The position numbers and the translations under genes are program-made. Shown piece after piece: positions 52,257-60,582 of a DNA stretch of 64,000 nucleotides. The notes beneath the pieces are model-generated. The model saw nothing but the letters and a program-made list of their open reading frames with translations, ran no database searches and had not been told where the DNA came from. The DNA is from Micromonospora sp. WMMA1363 (GTDB taxonomy: Bacteria > Actinomycetota > Actinomycetes > Mycobacteriales > Micromonosporaceae), in contig NZ_JAUALB010000004.1 in the NCBI RefSeq assembly GCF_030345795.1, forward strand, positions 62,001 through 126,000. Reading direction: 5' to 3'. Each line of letters starts with the position of its first letter. The first letter of the stretch is position 1.

Positions 52257-53231
52257 ATGGGAAAGACGGTCGTCGTGTACGCCGGCGAGCAACCGCCCGG
52301 CGCCTGGCAGGCGTCAATGTTCGTCGCCGGGCCGATGCCCCGCGATCCCGACGCGCCGTCGTGGCGACCCGAAGCGCTACACCTGATCGTCGACGGCTGG
52401 ACCGGGCCGGGAACCCTCGTCGTGTTCGTCCCCGAGGCCCGCGACCGCCACCGGCCGCAGGCCGGCTACATCTCCCAGGACTGGGAGGAACGCTGGATGG
52501 CCGTCGCCGACGTCATCATGTTCTGGGTACCACGCCGGATGCCCGACCTGCCGGGGCTGAACACCAACATCGAGTACGGGCGGACGGAAACCTCCGGCCG
52601 TGTCGTGCTCGGCCTGCCGCCCGATGCGGTCAGCGTCCACTACCTGCGCCGCGGCGCCGAGGCCCACGGCGTACCCGTCCGCGACACCCTCGACGCCACC
52701 ATCGGCGCCGTCCTCGCGATCATCGGCGACGGCGCGCAGCGCGACGGCGCGGACCGCGACGTGCCGCTACTGATCTGGCGCACTGACACCTTCCAAGCAT
52801 GGCGTCGCCGCAAGCCAGCCGAACTGACCTCGGCACGAGTGCTGTGGGCGTGGACACCACCGCCGACGTTCGAACTAGCCGCGTGGGCGATGAAGGTCGA
52901 AGTGACGCCGCTGGACTACGACGACGCGCACACGATGCTAGTCACTGCGATCGGCGACGGCACGACGACCCATATTGCCATCGCCGACCATGACCGATAC
53001 ACCACAGAGCCACAGGCAGCGCGTTCAGCCAAGAGCCGCCGAACGCCAGCAAGAGCAACGTCGGTCGCGGGCGACCCGGCGGGATGGTCACCCCCGCTGA
53101 TGATGCCGCCGGCATCACGGGCAGACACTCCCATGGCCCTCAACGAGCGGCCGGGTGAGGATGCCGGAGCGGCAGGTAGACGCGGCGCACGCCGGTCACC
53201 ACTGCCAGCGTCACGGACGGACTCGTGTTGA
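52257..53231 (+). CDS. Nucleoside 2-deoxyribosyltransferase-like protein
   Basis: 324 residues from ATG 52257 with AAGGAG upstream; ATG 52224, overlapping the regulator stop, is an alternative. The first 160 residues match the family: ASMFVAGPMPRDPDAPSWRP, TLVVFVPEARDRHRPQAGYI, EERWMAVADVIMFWVPRR and NTNIEYGRTETSGRVVLGLP. The enzyme type exchanges bases on 2'-deoxynucleosides or hydrolyses N-glycosidic bonds; in mobile DNA it can be linked to nucleotide signalling. The C-terminal 75 residues are basic and low-complexity and contain the dispersed palindrome (53102-53116), so the true domain ends earlier. Confidence 0.78.
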   Translation: MGKTVVVYAGEQPPGAWQASMFVAGPMPRDPDAPSWRPEALHLIVDGWTGPGTLVVFVPEARDRHRPQAGYISQDWEERWMAVADVIMFWVPRRMPDLPGLNTNIEYGRTETSGRVVLGLPPDAVSVHYLRRGAEAHGVPVRDTLDATIGAVLAIIGDGAQRDGADRDVPLLIWRTDTFQAWRRRKPAELTSARVLWAWTPPPTFELAAWAMKVEVTPLDYDDAHTMLVTAIGDGTTTHIAIADHDRYTTEPQAARSAKSRRTPARATSVAGDPAGWSPPLMMPPASRADTPMALNERPGEDAGAAGRRGARRSPLPASRTDSC

Positions 53232-53442
53232 GCAACGCGGAGACGTCGGTAGCCGACACCGCTGATGCCGGCTACCGTCTGCGATACTGTGCTGGTTATC
53301 GATGTCCTGATCCAGGGTCGGCGTCCGACCGCAGCGTCGGGTCGCAGGAACAAGGCGGGCCGCCAGCATCGGTGATGCTGCCGGCATCACCGCACGAACG
53401 GGGCAGTGTGGTCCTGGGTGGCATCGTTCGATGCCACCAGGG

Positions 53443-53664
53443 TCACTTGCCGAAGTTGTTCTTCTTGACAGCGCCTACGAACGCATCCCATCCGGCGTCT
53501 GTGAAGTGCAGGATCGGACCCTCGCCGTTGTCCTTTGTGTCCCTCATATACACGGCGCCGGCGAGGTTGAGGGCGACCTCAACGCATCCCTGACCGTTGT
53601 TGCTTCTGCTGCTTTTGAACCATCGGGCTCCGACCAGTTCTCCGGGCCTGACCAGCTTTACCAT
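53443..53664 (-). CDS. DUF397 protein
   Basis: 73 residues from ATG 53664 with AAGGA upstream. Family hallmarks: ARWFKSSRSNNGQGCVEVAL and VYMRDTKDNGEGPILHFTDA, then GWDAFVGAVK. DUF397 proteins are encoded next to WhiJ-like XRE regulators in actinomycetes, where they act as antitoxin- or co-regulator-like partners. The cognate regulator gene ends upstream at 53770, so the two are one transcription unit. Confidence 0.92.
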   Translation of the reverse strand: MVKLVRPGELVGARWFKSSRSNNGQGCVEVALNLAGAVYMRDTKDNGEGPILHFTDAGWDAFVGAVKKNNFGK

Positions 53665-53769
53665 CGTTGTGTCCTTACATCGTCGAATGAGAGTACGAAA
53701 CCGTTATCCGAGGGAGCAATGCGAGCGCACCCACGGGGAAAAATCCTGGGCAACGCCGGCCCAGCTCGT

Positions 53770-54717
53770 TTAGCGGGACCTTTCCTGTGCTTTCGATCGC
53801 ATCATCTCCTTCAAGCGTTCCTCGATCAGCGCTCTGGAGTCGTCCGCCGTGAGCGCCCGTTCCTTCAGGTCCTTCCACACGGCGTCATAGGCCTCTACGT
53901 CGCTGACGGTTTGGGTGTACATGGCGCCGGTGAAGGTTTCGACGTAGGCGAGCGCGGGTTCGGCGATGGAGTCATTCATTGCCGAACCGTTTCCGTTGGC
54001 GGCTGTTGCTGTTTCAGGGAAGTCGAGCAGTGTGAAATCGGAGGCGGCCATGCCGGCGTGCACGCCGGTCCCGAAGGGAATGATCCGCACGCTGGCGTTG
54101 TCGCGTTCGGTCAGACGCAGGATTCGTTCCAGTTGCCGCCTCATGGTGTCGGCTCCCCCGACCATTCGGTGTAGCGCTCCTTCAGAGCCGATGGCCTCGA
54201 AAACGACTGAGCTGCGTTCCAGTAGTCGCTGACGGTGTAGCCGAGACTCGACGCGGCGTTCCACTTCCTCGCGCGGTTCCCTGCCCGGCGGGACGCTGAT
54301 GACGGCACGAGCGTACGCCGGCTCCTGGACCAGGCCGGGAAGCAGATCCCCGAAATGCACACGGATGCGCTTCGCGAACTCCTCCAGCGACAGATAGAGA
54401 CTGAACCAGGCTGGTACCTCGGAGCTGGTGTAGTTCTGCCACCAGGACTGTTGTCGACCGTTACGTGTCTCGGCGGCGAGCGCGAGGAGGAGTTGGCGTT
54501 CCTTGTCGTCGGCGCCGAACAAATCAGCCATCGCGTCGACCAGTCGAACAGGCAATTTCACGCCGTCCTCGGCTGTCTCCAGCCGAAGGATCGTGGCGCG
54601 GCCAAGTTCCAGTTCCTTCGCGGCTCGATCCTGCGTCACCTGCGCGCGAGTGCGCAGAGTAAAGAACAAACGGGCGAAACTACGTCGAACGGGGTCCAGT
54701 CCGACTAGATCGGCCAC
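53770..54717 (-). CDS. WhiJ-like XRE regulator (DUF5753)
   Basis: 315 residues from GTG 54717, which has GAGGAG just upstream; a GTG nine codons earlier (54744) has none. The helix-turn-helix reads LRTRAQVTQDRAAKELELGR then ATILRLETAE, followed by the DUF5753 domain (VPAWFSLYLSLEEFAKRIRV; FGDLLPGLVQEPAYARAVIS; ASVRIIPFGTGVHAGMAASD). This is the actinomycete WhiJ-like family, paired with DUF397. Repeated GGATGTCTCA half-sites upstream (54734-54888) are likely its operators. Confidence 0.9.
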   Translation of the reverse strand: MADLVGLDPVRRSFARLFFTLRTRAQVTQDRAAKELELGRATILRLETAEDGVKLPVRLVDAMADLFGADDKERQLLLALAAETRNGRQQSWWQNYTSSEVPAWFSLYLSLEEFAKRIRVHFGDLLPGLVQEPAYARAVISVPPGREPREEVERRVESRLHRQRLLERSSVVFEAIGSEGALHRMVGGADTMRRQLERILRLTERDNASVRIIPFGTGVHAGMAASDFTLLDFPETATAANGNGSAMNDSIAEPALAYVETFTGAMYTQTVSDVEAYDAVWKDLKERALTADDSRALIEERLKEMMRSKAQERSR

Positions 54718-54733
54718 GGTCGCCTCCTCACAG

Positions 54734-54888
54734 GGATGTCTCACTCAAATGATACGCGCACCCAGGAGGGGTGTCGCCGTTGGGCTTGTCGCTCGGGAGT
54801 CAACTTTGCCTGAACGCAGTTTCGATAGAGACATCCTTAGTTGAAGGTGTTGCTTTTTAGGATGTCTCAAAGTTCAATGAGGACATCC
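54734..54888. promoter_or_regulatory. Operator repeats GGATGTCTCA
   Basis: GGATGTCTCA at 54734-54743, GAGACATCC inverted at 54828-54836, GGATGTCTCA at 54860-54869 paired with TGAGGACATCC at 54878-54888. They lie directly upstream of the WhiJ-like gene. The following 54889-55139 shows no gene or repeat that I can name. Confidence 0.7.
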
Positions 54889-55165
54889 CCGCCGTCGGTC
54901 GCTATGAGGGCAGCGGCGGCGGGTGACCCGGGGCGGTGCAGTGGCTTTGGCGCTGCCCCAGACCCCTGTGTGTCGCCTCGTCATGCCTGCCGGAGCGGCC
55001 TTGGGGGGGTGTGGTGGTCGGGCGGGTGTGCTCGGAGGTGCCGCCCGGCCGCCACGACCGGCTCGTGCGCCGAATACTCCAGGATGGATGAGGAGACGAG
55101 GGTGTCGTATCCAGGCGATGAGTTGCAGCGGTTTGGTTAGGGTGCGGCTCCTCTGAGGTGATCGT

Positions 55166-55486
55166 CTATTGTGGGATGGCACCGCCGAGGTAGCGGCTGT
55201 TGTGGATGCGTTGTTGTTCCTGGGCCAGGTGCCAGGTCCAGTACTGGTCGAAGTCGCCGTTGCTGATCAGGGTGCGGAGTTTGAGGATTGCTTCGGCGCC
55301 GTCGAGGCCCCAGCGGGCGCCGGTGACGTCCATACGATCTTTGACCAGGTGGCGGCAGGCGCCTTCGATCACCCCGGTGGCGATCGGCCACCCGTTGGCC
55401 AGCGCGGTCGGGTAGTCCAGGTACGGTTTTTTGGCCAGCAGGTAGGCGGCGGCGACATCGGCGGGTTTGCGTTTGCTGGGGTCCAG
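55166..55486 (-). pseudogene. ISKra4 transposase, C-terminal piece
   Basis: Reads [60 protein letters not shown] and ends at TAG 55166. This is the standard C-terminal end of ISKra4 transposases. It begins at the target duplication GTCCAG of the inserted IS1182-type element and continues in frame from the middle piece at 57357. Confidence 0.85.
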
Positions 55487-57356
55487 GACTCTGCTGCCGA
55501 ATTCGTGACACGCCGTCGGGATCGTTCGTACTGGCCGGTTACGGGGTCATGATCCCTGTTCGCGGTCGTGTTCCTTCCGTCGGTGGCTGCGGGATGGGGT
55601 GTACGGGTGTCGATGCAGCCGCGGTCGCGGGTCCAGATTCCTGATCAGACGGTGCTGGTGGCCCGCGCGGCGTTCCCGAACGGCAGCGTGGCGATATCAG
55701 CGCGTGACCACCTGGGTGAGGTGTTCACCGACGAACAGTTCGCTGCCGCGTTCGGTGTCCGGGGCGCTCCGGCCGAATCGCCGGGCGCCTTAGCGCTGGT
55801 GACCGCGTTGCAGTTCGCGGAGAACCTGACCGATCGGCAGGCCGCGCGGATGGTCGCCCGGGCGATCGACTGGAAGTACGCGCTCGGCCTGGAGCTGACC
55901 GATCCCGGCTTCGACGCCAGCGTGCTGTCCAAGTTCCGTACCCGGCTGGTCGAGCACGGCCTGGAAGAACAGGTCTTCACCGCGATGCTGACCGTGTCGA
56001 CCGGCAAGGGCCTGATCGCGGCTGGTGGTAAGCAGCGCACCGATTCCACTCACGTGATCAGCGCGGTGCGAGACCTCAACCGTCTGGAGGTGGCCGGCGA
56101 GTCGGTACGGGCCTGCCTGGAAACGTTGTCGGTGGCCGCACCGGACTGGCTGGCCACCGCTATCGACGTCGGCGAGTGGGCGCACCGGTAGCGGGCCACG
56201 CATCGATTCCTGGCGGCTACCCGCCTCGCAGGCCAAGCGGGACCGCCTCGCCCAGGTCTACGGCACCGACGCCGTCGCCCTGCTGCGCGCGGTGTTCGCC
56301 CCTGCCGCCCCGGTCTGGCTGGCCGAACTGCCCGCGGTGCGGACGCTGCGCACCGTGCTGGTGCAGAACTATCTGATCACCACCGACAGCAGGGGGCGGG
56401 AGGTGATCCGGCGGCGGGAGGCGGACACGGACGGTCTCCCGCCCGCCAGATCCCGGATCACCTCCCCGTACGACACCGACACCCGGTGGGCCGCAAAAGG
56501 CGACGACCTGTTCTGGAACGGCTACAAGGTCCACCTGACCGAGACCTGCGACCCCGACACCGAGCACGGCACCACCAGCGACCACGACGGCCAGACCGGT
56601 CCCCGGCCGACACCGAACCTGATCGTCAACGTGGCCACCACGGCGGCCACCGTCCCCGACGTGAAAGCCACCACCGGCATCCACCAGCACCTGCACGACC
56701 GCCGGCTGCTGCCCGCCGAGCACTACCTCGACTCCGGCTACCCCTCAGCCGACACCATCGCCACCGCGCAGACTTTCGGCGTCACCATGGTCACCCCGGC
56801 CCTGCTCGACCAGTCCGCCCAGGCCCGTGCCCGCACCGGCTACGACAAGACCTGCTTCACCATCGACTTCGACACCCGGCAGGTCACCTGCCCCCAAGGA
56901 CACACCAACACCTCCTGGAGCCCCACGGTCCAACGCGGCACCGAGGTCATCGTGGTCAAGTTCCCCACCACCACCTGCGGCCCGTGCCCCGCCCGCGCCC
57001 AGTGCACCACCGCGAAACGCGGCGGCCGGCAACTCACCTTCTACCCCCGCGACCTCCACCACGCCCTCACCGCTGCCCGCACCCGACAGACCAGCGACAG
57101 CTGGCACGACAAGTACAAGCTGCGCGCCGGCGTCGAAGGCACCATCAACCAGGCCCTCGACATCACCGGCATCCGCCACACCCGCTACCGCGGCCTCGCG
57201 AAAACCCGCCTCCAACACGTGTTCTCCGCGATCGCCCTCAACCTCGTCCGACTCCACACCTGGTGGACCGACCACCCCCTACCAACAGCCCGGACCAGCA
57301 ACCTCCAACGCCTCGATCACGCCCTCGCCGCCTGAACCGAATTGGGCAGCAGAGTC
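55487..57356 (+). mobile_element. IS1182-family insertion sequence
   Basis: Inverted ends GACTCTGCTGCCGAATTCG (55487-55505) and, inverted, GACTCTGCTGCCCAATTCG (57338-57356), one mismatch, flanked by GTCCAG at 55481-55486 and 57357-57362. Inserted in an ISKra4 transposase gene. Confidence 0.88.
55613..57335 (+). pseudogene. IS1182-family transposase with one-base frameshift
   Basis: From ATG 55613 the first frame reads the typical N-terminus (FTDEQFAAAFGVRGAPAESP; GKQRTDSTHVISAVRDLNRL) and stops at 56191. Skipping one extra base near 56191 restores the frame (HRYGPRIDSWRLPASQAKRD) and the rest continues to 57335 with GYKVHLTETCD, CGPCPARAQCTTAKRGGRQL, then RAGVEGTINQALDITGIRHT and KTRLQHVFSAIALNLVRL. 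The joined protein of about 573 residues is normal for IS1182. The insertion inactivates it unless it is a sequencing error. Confidence 0.85.
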
Positions 57357-57902
57357 GTCCAGGCCGTGGTAGGTGGCCTTGCGTCGGATGGCTGCGGCGA
57401 CTATGCCGGCCCGTCCGGCCAACACCTGCCGGGCCTGGGCGCGGACCCACCGTTCGGCGTTCGGGTCGCCCTCCGGGTGGAAACACCAGGTGGCCTTCCA
57501 GAGGTACTCGATGACGTGGATGAAGTCCACAACAACCGGCAAGGTGATCTTGCGGGTTTTGGCCTCGGCGTGGATCCGGTCGATCTGGTGGGTGTTGCCG
57601 TCGACCAGGGCGATCCAGGTCCGAGCGTGGTCGGGGTCGCGGCGGTCGGCCTCGGCGAACCCGGCGGCGATCACCGCCGCGGCGTCGTCGGTCACGCTGG
57701 CGTGCAGCCACTTGCCGGAGGTGACCGGCGCCGGGGTAGCAGTTTGGGCCGCTTCGGGGTCCTCGGGCAGGATGTCGGCGATGGTGCGCGGCTTGCCGGT
57801 CACGTCGAAGACCGCGGCGACCTCGCACATCCGCTTGCGGTTGCGTTTCTCGCCCTTGGACCGGCGGCCGGCCAGTTTCTGGCTGACCGCGGCCTTGGCG
57901 GT
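57357..57902 (-). pseudogene. ISKra4 transposase, middle piece
   Basis: Reads RAGTAKAAVSQKLAGRRSKG, EKRNRKRMCEVAAVFDVTGK, TWIALVDGNTHQIDRIHAEA and VVVDFIHVIEYLWKATWCFH, ending at KATYHGL next to the IS1182-type element. Its upstream edge is the 8-bp target duplication of the IS256-type element (57903-57910). The motif order matches ISKra4 transposases. Confidence 0.85.
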
Positions 57903-57910
57903 GCCCGCGC

Positions 57911-59499
57911 GAGCCTGTCCGATTGTCTGTGTAACGCCCTACTCTGTCTAACTATCGGACATCGATGGGGATACGGCCTGGGAAGAAGATGTCGAGGGAG
58001 TTGAGGGCCTGCTTCCAGCCGTGGACGCCGGCGCCCTCGACGAGACGGGGCGGTGCCTGTCGGGCCTGGGTGCGGGGCTTGCCGGCCTCGGCGGCGCGTT
58101 GGCGGGCGCGTTTGTCCTCGATATCGGCGATGGCCAGCCAGATCAGTTTGACCACGGCGTCGTCGGTGGGGAAGTGTCCACGGTTCTTGATCACTTTGCG
58201 GATCTGGTAGTTGAACGACTCGATCGCGTTGGTGGTGTAGATGATCCGCCTCACCTCGGGTGGGAAGGCCAGGAACGGGCAGAAGCGGTCCCAGGCGCGT
58301 TCCCGGACGGCGACCGCGGCGGGGTACCGCTTGCCGAGAGGGCTGTCGGCGAAGGCGAGCAGGGCGGTCTCGGCGGCCTCGACCGTGGGCGCGGTGTAGA
58401 TGTCCTTGAGGGCGGTGACCATCGCCCGCCGGTCCTTGTGGGACACGAACCGCATCGCCGCTCTGATCAGGTGCACCACGCAGGTTTGCACGGTGGTGTG
58501 CGGCCAGACGGCCTCGATCGCCTCGGGTAGGCCGGTGAGCCCGTCGCAGCAGGCGATGAGGACATCTCGTACGCCCCGGTTACGCAGTTCGGTGCAGACC
58601 TGCATCCAGAACTTCGCGCCCTCGGTCTGCTGGACCCAGATCCCGAGGACGTGCTTGACCCCGTCGACGCCGACACCGACGACCAGGTAGCAGGCCTTGT
58701 TGCGCACCGTGCCGCCGTCACGGACCTTCACCATCAGCGCGTCGACGTAGGCGATCGGATACACCTCATCGAGGGGCCGGGTCTGCCACGCCTTCACCTC
58801 GTCGAGGACCTCGTCGGTGATGGTGGAGATGGTGTCCGGGCCGACCTCGGTGCCGTACACCCGATGCAGATGGTGGGAGATGTCGCGTACCGTCATCCCA
58901 CCCGCGTACAACGAGATGACCACATCCGACAGGCCCCCGAGACGGCGGGCGTTCTTCGGCAGCAGCACCGGGGTGAACGTGCCCGCCCGATCCCGCGGCA
59001 CCTTCACCTCGACAGGTCCGACCTCGGTCTGCACCGTCTTCGGCGTGTGCCCGTTCCGCGAGTTCCCCGACCCCTTACCGGACGGATCATGCTTGCCGTA
59101 GCCGAGATGCTCGGTCAACTCCGCCCGCAACCCACGCTCCAACACGGCCTTGACCAGTTCGGACAGGAACCCACCCGGCCCGGTCAACCGCAGCCCGTCG
59201 CCCTTGATCTGCGCCAACACCGCGTCCATCGCCTGATCGTCGACCAGGTCCGCGACCGCCTTCCGGGCGGCCCGCTTCGCGGCTTCCTCGTCGAGTACCG
59301 GCTCGGCCAGGGGCAGCCTCGGCCCGTCAGCGGAGAGCCGTTCCCGCAACCCACGCAGCTCGTCGGTGTCCACCAGGTCCTGGTCCTGCGGGTTGATCAT
59401 CGACATAGTCATCACACTTGTCCTATCTGCGCCGACCGGCTCCTACCGGCCATAACGGATATTCACCTCAATCCGTTACACAGATCTCTCTACAAGCCC
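57911..59499 (-). mobile_element. IS256-family insertion sequence
   Basis: The ends start GAGCCTGTCC (left) and GGGCTTGTAG (right, inverted) and share TCTGTGTAACG 15 bases in. Flanked by GCCCGCGC at 57903-57910 and 59500-59507, the 8-bp duplication usual for IS256. Inserted in the ISKra4 transposase gene. Confidence 0.92.
57952..59415 (-). CDS. IS256-family (mutator-type) transposase
   Basis: 487 residues; starts at ATG 59415 or shortly after. The mutator-type core is clear: GYGKHDPSGKGSGNSRNGHT, VGPVEVKVPRDRAGTFTPVL, then VISLYAGGMTVRDISHHLHR and VYPIAYVDALMVKVRDGGTV with the first catalytic Asp. VLIACCDGLTGLPEAIEAVW carries the second, and RRIIYTTNAIESFNYQIRKV the Glu. Intact and probably active. 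Confidence 0.95.
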   Translation of the reverse strand: MMTMSMINPQDQDLVDTDELRGLRERLSADGPRLPLAEPVLDEEAAKRAARKAVADLVDDQAMDAVLAQIKGDGLRLTGPGGFLSELVKAVLERGLRAELTEHLGYGKHDPSGKGSGNSRNGHTPKTVQTEVGPVEVKVPRDRAGTFTPVLLPKNARRLGGLSDVVISLYAGGMTVRDISHHLHRVYGTEVGPDTISTITDEVLDEVKAWQTRPLDEVYPIAYVDALMVKVRDGGTVRNKACYLVVGVGVDGVKHVLGIWVQQTEGAKFWMQVCTELRNRGVRDVLIACCDGLTGLPEAIEAVWPHTTVQTCVVHLIRAAMRFVSHKDRRAMVTALKDIYTAPTVEAAETALLAFADSPLGKRYPAAVAVRERAWDRFCPFLAFPPEVRRIIYTTNAIESFNYQIRKVIKNRGHFPTDDAVVKLIWLAIADIEDKRARQRAAEAGKPRTQARQAPPRLVEGAGVHGWKQALNSLDIFFPGRIPIDVR

Positions 59500-60138
59500 G
59501 CCCGCGCGGAGCCCGTCGGGGCGCATCACCACCCCTTTGGCGTCGAAGGACAACGCCAGCACATCATCATCGGCCGACCAGTCCGGGGCGTGGGCGGTGT
59601 AGAAGGCATCCACATCTATCGCCGCTGCGGCGGCCAACGCCTCGACCTGCCGTTTCCCGATACGCACCGTGGTGGCCCGCTCAATCGCGGCCGCCGCGTC
59701 GGTGAACGAGCCGCGGGCCGCCTCGGCCGCGGCCAACCGGCGCAGTCCATGCGAGTGCTTCTCCACGGGCAGGTTCAACACCGCGTCCGCCGGGTTCAGA
59801 TCGGCCCGCGCCCGCGCCCGGTAGGCGATACGCGTCACCACCACCTCACCGAACCGGGTGGCCAGCGTCCGCTGCCGCCCCCGCTCGGCCCACCCCCGCA
59901 GATGGCTATCGGCGTCGGTCACCTCGTCGAGCCGTTCCTCCCGACTGGCACGAAGATCCAGACTGTCCTGCAACAACTGACACAGCAACCGCATGCCATC
60001 GGTATGCAGCCGCTCCTCCAGTTCGGCGTGAGTCATCCCCGCCGCATGCTCACCGGACAGGAAGTCCACCATCGCGCCGAACCGCACGGATGAGCCGGCG
60101 AAAGCATCGTCCGCCGTCTCGGATGCGTACTCTTGCAC
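59500..60138 (-). pseudogene. ISKra4 transposase, N-terminal piece
   Basis: From GTG 60138 (GGGAG upstream) it reads MVDFLSGEHAAGMTHAELEE, RLHTDGMRLLCQLLQDSLDL, TRFGEVVVTRIAYRARARAD, then VLALSFDAKGVVMRPDGLRA, and breaks at the IS256-type insertion. In frame with the middle piece once the IS and one copy of GCCCGCGC are removed. Confidence 0.85.
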
Positions 60139-60270
60139 CGGGCTCCCTCTTTGCTGATGTTCGTGTCTCGCAACCGACGAACATAGCGGGAGGATCCCTT
60201 TCACCATCACAACCAGTAACACATCCCCAGGCCACACAGCGTGTCGCCGCACCTCACCAGAGCCGCACCC

Positions 60271-60564
60271 AAATCGATCATCGACCTGCGGCCGGTCTAC
60301 CACCGAGCCGAGGACCGCATCCGCGCCCACGTCCTGCTCTGCTGGCTCGCCCTGCTGCTCATCCGCATCACCGAGACCCGCACCGGACAGACCTGGCCCG
60401 CCGTCCGTGACGAACTCCAACGCCTTCACCTGGGCACCTTCACCGGCCCCGCCGGCTCCTTCCGCCAGCGAACCGAACTCACCACCGGCCAGAAGAAGAT
60501 CCTCACCGCCCTCGGCCTGCCCGAGCCCCGCCGTGTCTTCGAGGCCACCCCCGCAACCTCCTGA
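60271..60564 (+). pseudogene. IS1634-family transposase C-terminal fragment
   Basis: Reads IIDLRPVYHRAEDRIRAHVL, LCWLALLLIRITETRTGQTW and ends EPRRVFEATPATS. It matches the last 100 residues of the intact transposase at 60830-62530. Its 5' part is replaced by the ISKra4-type end at 60270. Confidence 0.85.
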
Positions 60565-60582
60565 CCAGCACGAACACCCCGG

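Larger units (their letters stand above)
55140..60270 (-). mobile_element. ISKra4-type element interrupted by two other IS
   Basis: Inverted ends GGGTGCGGCTCCTCTGAGGTG (55140-55160) and, inverted, GGGTGCGGCTCTGGTGAGGTG (60250-60270), 18 of 21 matching. Between them lies one transposase gene in three pieces: 60138 down to about 59500, 57902 down to 57357, and 55486 down to 55166, separated by an IS256-type and an IS1182-type element. Removing each IS and one target duplication joins the frames exactly. No target duplication of the outer element is seen. Confidence 0.8.

Noticed and set aside
6272..53390. CRISPR array as explanation for the recurring palindrome
   Set aside because: The copies are irregularly spaced over kilobases, partly inside genes, and no cas genes are present.
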